A stretch of 8,899 bases of DNA, from NCBI GenBank assembly GCA_010027825.1, contig RGUK01000049.1, forward strand, positions 1-8,899, in the 5' to 3' direction. Within the stretch, counting starts at the first letter, position 1; the number at the start of each line of letters is the position of its first letter. Position numbers and translations under genes: made by a program. The DNA comes from a bacterium (GTDB lineage Bacteria; Dependentiae; Babeliae; Babeliales; RVW-14). This document shows, piece after piece, positions 5,529 to 8,899 of this stretch. The notes under the pieces were generated by a model that searched no databases, was not told where the DNA came from, and saw nothing but the letters and a program-made list of their open reading frames with translations.

Positions 5529-8500
5529 GTGATGCTAACTTGGTTGATGTTGCCGTGCGCAACGACAATGAAGCATGGGGACTGAGCGCTGACTATCGCG
5601 TTTGGCAGTGGGATGGTTCATCATGGAAAAACATCCCAACCGCACAAAATTTTGTAAACATCGCGGTCAGTTCAGCCGGCGACGTCTTCGCTATTTCTGA
5701 TGAGGGAAAACTGTGGGAGCGCAAGGGGGACGGCTGGGAGCAAAAGACGGTTGCAACACCACGCGGTTTACGCCCAGCAATTAAATGGATGGTATCTAAA
5801 GGCGAAGGCGAAAAGTTTGAGACCGTCAAAGATCCCGCTTGGGTCTTTCCCGACAGCAAGAGCATCCTCTACTTCCAAATGCTTCTGCAAAGAGACGCTC
5901 TCTTCAAGTTCGGTAACTACTATGTTGAATGCTGCGCCCGTAACCGAAGGGGAGACAATACTTTTTCTAACTCTATGAGTGAAGGGCAAATCGGTGACAA
6001 GTATGCATGGGAATACTGCCCGGTACCTTCATCAAGCGATCCAATTCAGGTTGCTGTAGCACCTTCAGGAGCAAATGATGGGCTGCTCACCATCTATCTG
6101 AACGGTAAACGCGCAGCACACAATTGGTACGGCAACTTTAGCCTTTCACAAGCCCCCTACCAGTTTTCTTCACGCGATGTTCAGGTAAGTTATGGCGACT
6201 TTGTTGTCGAACCTATTCCACCAACAAACCTGGAAGAGTTCTTTTACTTGCGTAAACGCACCAACTCACTGGCCGTTCAAACCAAGCAAATTGTGTGGTA
6301 CATCGGCCAGGATGGCGCCCTGTACAAAACGGATTGCGACCAAAACAACGTCAAACAAGCTGCTCTGGGCGACAGCAATGTTACCGGTGTTGCGTGCTGT
6401 GATGATGGCTCTGTGTGGGCAATTGTTGGCTGGCGCCAGTTGTGGCATTTAGTCGACAATAAAACCTGGCAAATGGTTAACCCCCCAGCAGAAAAACCAT
6501 ACTTCACCAGCCTTGCTGTGCGTACCGACAAAGAAGTGTATTTCACTAGCTTAGATGGTACCCCATTCTTATGGAACGGCAGCTCTTGGCAAAAGCTGGA
6601 TCAAAAGCTCAAACGCATCGCAGTGGGCAGTGGCATCACGCATAAAATCATTGTCCATACTGAGCAGGTGGACGTACAGCAAATGATGACAAAGTCCCCC
6701 GTCGATGGAAAACCTTTTGAGCCAAGTCCTGATGCCAAACTGGACATTGAAATTCTTGAGCTGGGCATGAAGGGCAACATCAAGCCACAAGCAACCATCG
6801 ACATGGAGCTACCGGCGCAACAAAATCCAACCGTCACCGGTTTTGCACAGACAAAACTGGATCTAAAGGCTGGCGCCGAGATGACCGTGCAGCCACTCAA
6901 GAGCAAAGGGGCTGCGTGGCCTGAGCGCGCCTTTAGCACAGCAAACCGCGGCACGGTAGCCTTCATGGCCCAGCCGCAAGATGCCGGTGATATTCAAGTT
7001 GTTTTTGGCAGCCAGATTTCTGATAGCTACTTATTCAAAGTGATTATCGGCGGGCAGAAAAATAGCCGTGCTTCAATCATCAGACGCTCGATTGACGATA
7101 GTGATGACAGTCCTACCGGCTACATTGATGAAGAAGTCTTTGGTTTGGATGTAAAAGAAAATAACCTTGCCTATGCTACCCCTGGCACCTACACCCCGTA
7201 CTGGGCAACGTACGATAATGGCTTGATCATGGTCGGCATGGGACAACCAGGCAACAACGTTTTCATGGCCTACCGGACCGATAATCCACCAGCGCTGGTC
7301 AACCGTGTTGGCTTTTGCTCCAACAGTAAACCGGTCAAATATGCTGACATTCAGATGCTTGATCCGGTCGTCCCTATGAACATAAGCCGTCTCTATGCCA
7401 CGGCGGAAAGCGAGCAAAGCCTGTCGCCCGCACCAGGCAGCATTTCCTGGTCGACTATGCCGTTCCGCGTACCTGGCAACGGCACCGTATCATTTGAAGT
7501 AAAAGGGACAGAGCAAGTAGTCCTTGCACTGGGCACCAATACCAAGGGGCAACCAAGCTATTTAATTACCTTTGGCGAAGGCAACAACGAAGGCTTGTCA
7601 CTCAAACGCTGGAACGAAGCGAAAAAAACCTATACGCGCCTGGCGCTCATGCCAAACAAGGGCTACAAAGGCCTAGACCTAAAGCCAGATGATTGGAACA
7701 AGGTGTGGGTAAGCTTTGATGATGGCGTTTTTGTCATCGGCACTGGCGATGTAGTAAATTCTAATGAAGATCCAAACTTCTATCCAAACGCTGCTTTTGT
7801 TTACCAAGACATCGCGTATCCGGAAAGAATTCAATTCACCGGGTTTGGGGCCTTTGGCAAAGACGGCGCGTCCATCCGCAACCTGAGCATAGCGCCCCCG
7901 GTCACCCTGGGCGTTGCTATTCCCCTGGAAGACTACGATCAAATCGCGACCAAGAGCGCACCATACCAAGGACCTATCACCGTCATTCTCCCTTTCGATT
8001 ACAAAGTCTATCAGGTTGGCGCTTCGCTCAAAGTTGACGATCACATCAACAGCCAAAGCTACTTCATTGCCGGCATGCCCCAGCAAGGTGCGCTGTACTA
8101 CTTCATGGGATTAATCAAGGACGATGGCTTTCTGCAAATGGCGCCATCCAAAGATCCGGACAATCCACTCCAAGTTGCCATCAACCGCGAAATTGTGACC
8201 ACGGCGGCAAGCGCTGACCTGGCCCGCGCTAAAACCGACATTCTGTCTAAGCAAAGTGACCTGATCAAGGCACTAGCTGTTGCCCAAGGCGATAAAGACC
8301 GCGCTGCCGCACAAGGCATGTTCCAAGCAGCAAACGTTGCCGTTTCTGCTGGCACGGGAATCGCCAGTGCTGGTGCATTCAGTCAAAGCCCTGCCATTGC
8401 GCTTACAGCAATCGGCATGGGCTCTGCCATCGCTGCTGGCGGCATCGCTGTTGCCAGTTCGGCCGCGGCACGCATCACGCGAATCGCGATTTCACCGCGA

Positions 8501-8596
8501 TTGGCAACCAGAAGCTTTCGGATTTTTCGCATGGCAAATCTCGGGGCGAATCACGCCGGAAATGGAGATGCGTTCGACTCTACAGCAGGGGTCTAA
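5489..8596 (+). CDS. Giant exported protein, main part: tectonin propeller plus PF12248-type beta domains; foreign 3' end
   Basis: This open frame continues the gene begun at 4173; homologous sequence starts at about 5429 (WKKFKIYDQDG), before the first ATG. By residue number in this frame, two tectonin/tachylectin-like blades lie at about 16-88 (AWGLSADYRVWQWDG, VFAISDEGKLWERKG). A jelly-roll-like insert follows at about 105-242, then three more blades at about 258-373 (SVWAIVGWRQLWHL, LWNGSSWQKL). A linker spans about 390-480. Two tandem farnesoic-acid-O-methyltransferase-type domains (PF12248, non-enzymatic binding folds) lie at about 487-625 (SIIRRS, YWATYDNGLIMVGMG) and 665-803 (VWVSFDDGVFVIGTG, FTGFGAFGKDG). 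A further beta region is at about 815-880 and a helical segment at about 905-945. An Ala/Gly-rich hydrophobic stretch at about 947-990 could insert in a membrane. Residues from about 989 are the antisense of a carboxylase gene start, so the native C-terminus is missing. Its likely role is adhesion or glycan binding. Confidence 0.8.
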   Translation: MRARQADGSWQAVGDANLVDVAVRNDNEAWGLSADYRVWQWDGSSWKNIPTAQNFVNIAVSSAGDVFAISDEGKLWERKGDGWEQKTVATPRGLRPAIKWMVSKGEGEKFETVKDPAWVFPDSKSILYFQMLLQRDALFKFGNYYVECCARNRRGDNTFSNSMSEGQIGDKYAWEYCPVPSSSDPIQVAVAPSGANDGLLTIYLNGKRAAHNWYGNFSLSQAPYQFSSRDVQVSYGDFVVEPIPPTNLEEFFYLRKRTNSLAVQTKQIVWYIGQDGALYKTDCDQNNVKQAALGDSNVTGVACCDDGSVWAIVGWRQLWHLVDNKTWQMVNPPAEKPYFTSLAVRTDKEVYFTSLDGTPFLWNGSSWQKLDQKLKRIAVGSGITHKIIVHTEQVDVQQMMTKSPVDGKPFEPSPDAKLDIEILELGMKGNIKPQATIDMELPAQQNPTVTGFAQTKLDLKAGAEMTVQPLKSKGAAWPERAFSTANRGTVAFMAQPQDAGDIQVVFGSQISDSYLFKVIIGGQKNSRASIIRRSIDDSDDSPTGYIDEEVFGLDVKENNLAYATPGTYTPYWATYDNGLIMVGMGQPGNNVFMAYRTDNPPALVNRVGFCSNSKPVKYADIQMLDPVVPMNISRLYATAESEQSLSPAPGSISWSTMPFRVPGNGTVSFEVKGTEQVVLALGTNTKGQPSYLITFGEGNNEGLSLKRWNEAKKTYTRLALMPNKGYKGLDLKPDDWNKVWVSFDDGVFVIGTGDVVNSNEDPNFYPNAAFVYQDIAYPERIQFTGFGAFGKDGASIRNLSIAPPVTLGVAIPLEDYDQIATKSAPYQGPITVILPFDYKVYQVGASLKVDDHINSQSYFIAGMPQQGALYYFMGLIKDDGFLQMAPSKDPDNPLQVAINREIVTTAASADLARAKTDILSKQSDLIKALAVAQGDKDRAAAQGMFQAANVAVSAGTGIASAGAFSQSPAIALTAIGMGSAIAAGGIAVASSAAARITRIAISPRLATRSFRIFRMANLGANHAGNGDAFDSTAGV
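8450..8460. other. Probable chimeric or rearrangement junction
   Basis: On the minus strand, carboxylase homology runs from 8532 to the Glu-Leu codons at 8460-8455 and then stops: the expected Gly-Ile-Arg-Thr continuation is replaced by Ala-Thr-Ala-Met-Pro-Pro. On the plus strand, the Ala/Gly-rich end of the giant protein reads naturally up to the same point. The two sources therefore meet here in head-to-head orientation, perhaps at a few shared bases (GCCAG). Confidence 0.7.
8455..8532 (-). pseudogene. 5' fragment of a biotin carboxylase / pyruvate carboxylase gene
   Basis: Read from the ATG at 8532-8530, the minus strand gives MRKIRKLL followed by VANRGEIAIRVMRAAAEL. This is the unmistakable N-terminus of the ATP-grasp biotin carboxylase family (consensus VANRGEIA-RV-RA--ELG). 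It is found in acetyl-CoA carboxylase AccC, pyruvate carboxylase and related biotin-dependent enzymes; the start resembles pyruvate-carboxylase-type subunits, but 26 codons are too few to choose. An in-frame stop at 8553-8551 supports this ATG. No strong ribosome-binding site is visible; a GAG lies about 9 bases upstream. After codon 26 the reading frame passes into the DNA of the giant plus-strand gene. The gene is thus truncated at the junction, and the fragment cannot be functional as it stands. It lies 113 bases after the acyltransferase stop, on the same strand. Confidence 0.8.
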
Positions 8597-8626
8597 GACA
8601 GGAAAGGGCAGTGCAACAAAGAGTCA

Positions 8627-8660
8627 GAGAGCGTGCAGCTAAGGTTCAGGCTGCACTCTC
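8627..8660 (-). terminator. Possible terminator hairpin at the acyltransferase stop
   Basis: In the minus-strand transcript GTGCAGC (8656-8650) pairs perfectly with GCTGCAC (8639-8633) around a 10-base loop that contains the TGA stop. The stem can be extended by GAGA/TCTC past a 2-base bulge. A modest T-rich run (TGACTCTTTGTT) follows. It fits a weak intrinsic terminator or attenuator between this gene and the carboxylase start. Confidence 0.5.
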
Positions 8661-8899
8661 AATGACCATTCCTTTGCCGTGGAAAGCCCGGAATGCCTCG
8701 GTACCGGCGTCGGTGAAGTACTTGGCGAGAATCGGCGGCTCAGTCTGCAGGAGATCCACCACCAACAGGCCGTCAATGACGTTGTTGAAGGCGGGATCGA
8801 CGTTGAACCCGAGAATACGACCGCCGAGCTTGAGATATTGGCGTAACAACACGGGGACGCCCATCTCATCTTCCTCCAGCGTGCCAAGCAAATCAGCCA
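8646..8899 (-). CDS. Lysophospholipid acyltransferase / GNAT-type acyltransferase, C-terminal fragment
   Basis: The minus-strand frame enters from the right window edge and ends at TGA (8648-8646), with 83 residues visible and no start in the window. The sequence GVPVLLRQYLKLGGRILGFN then VDPAFNNVIDGLLVVDLL matches the end of the hemolysin-like/OlsB-related acyltransferases. There P-x-L-L-R-x-Y-L-x-L-G is followed by a D-P-x-F-x-x-x-x-D-x-L motif and a short helix. Proteobacterial members often fuse this module to a PlsC-type lysophospholipid acyltransferase, giving about 550-600 residues. The role would be transfer of acyl chains to a lipid or amine at the inner membrane. By eye its base composition is somewhat richer in GC than the DNA to the left, and the product resembles Proteobacteria. 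With the carboxylase fragment it forms a block that looks foreign to the rest of the window. Family assignment is from remembered motifs. Confidence 0.75.
   Translation of the reverse strand, partial: ADLLGTLEEDEMGVPVLLRQYLKLGGRILGFNVDPAFNNVIDGLLVVDLLQTEPPILAKYFTDAGTEAFRAFHGKGMVIESAA

Noticed and set aside
6400..8450. Calling the PF12248-like domains a farnesoic acid methyltransferase
   Set aside because: The family name is historical; the domain has no S-adenosylmethionine site, and no methyltransferase motif is visible here.
8280..8642. Plus-strand open frame of 120 codons overlapping the end of the giant gene
   Set aside because: It crosses the junction and reads antisense to the carboxylase start; no protein-like features on either side.
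8639..8887. Alternative minus-strand frame of 82 codons at the right edge
   Set aside because: The overlapping frame ending at 8646 gives a clear acyltransferase C-terminus, while this one is Trp/Ser-rich noise.
1..8899. CRISPR array, tRNA, rRNA or transposase
   Set aside because: No regularly spaced repeats, tRNA-like cloverleaf, rRNA-like stretch or transposase motif was found on either strand.

Overview
The window carries seven recognisable genes, and two of them are each broken by a one-base frameshift. Bases 1 to about 8450 look like one bacterial genome of moderate GC. It has housekeeping genes (a YebC/PmpR-family gene and ruvB, both on the minus strand) mixed with predicted exported proteins of a host-associated type. 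These are a cytosolic-phospholipase-A2-like lipase, a small secreted helical protein of unknown family, and a very large exported protein. The large protein is built of beta-trefoil-like repeats, tectonin beta-propeller blades and farnesoic-acid-O-methyltransferase-type (PF12248) beta domains. That mixture suggests a protist-associated lineage such as candidate phylum Dependentiae (TM6). This is inference from gene content, at low to moderate confidence; no 16S or other decisive marker is present.

Layout: 1-424 (-) is yebC, cut by the window edge. 425-641 is a divergent intergenic region. 642-2061 (+) is a secreted cPLA2-type lipase, split into two frames at about 1641-1650 so that the nucleophile Ser and the catalytic Asp lie in different frames. 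2063-2758 (-) is a small secreted protein that converges on the lipase with a 1-base gap. 2788-2817 is an 8-bp inverted repeat. 2853-3896 (-) is an intact ruvB. 3904-4172 is a non-coding divergent region with a small hairpin and a widespread-type interspersed repeat. 4173 to about 8450 (+) is one giant exported protein gene, split into two frames at an A6 tract (5432-5437).

The last roughly 440 bases do not belong with the rest. On the minus strand they read as the C-terminus of a proteobacterial-type lysophospholipid acyltransferase/GNAT protein (8899-8646), a hairpin at its stop codon, and then the first 26 codons of a biotin carboxylase or pyruvate carboxylase (8532-8455). That reading ends abruptly at about 8450-8458. 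The last roughly 45 codons of the giant plus-strand reading frame are simply the antisense of this foreign carboxylase start and the spacer behind it. The simplest explanation is a chimeric assembly or amplification join; a real rearrangement or horizontal insertion is the alternative.

Functionally, the lipase, the small secreted protein and the adhesin/lectin-like giant protein could act outside the cell on a eukaryotic partner. YebC and RuvB are core translation/regulation and recombination functions. Both frameshifts sit at homopolymers, one gaining and one losing a base. Sequencing error is therefore as likely as real gene decay or programmed frameshifting.
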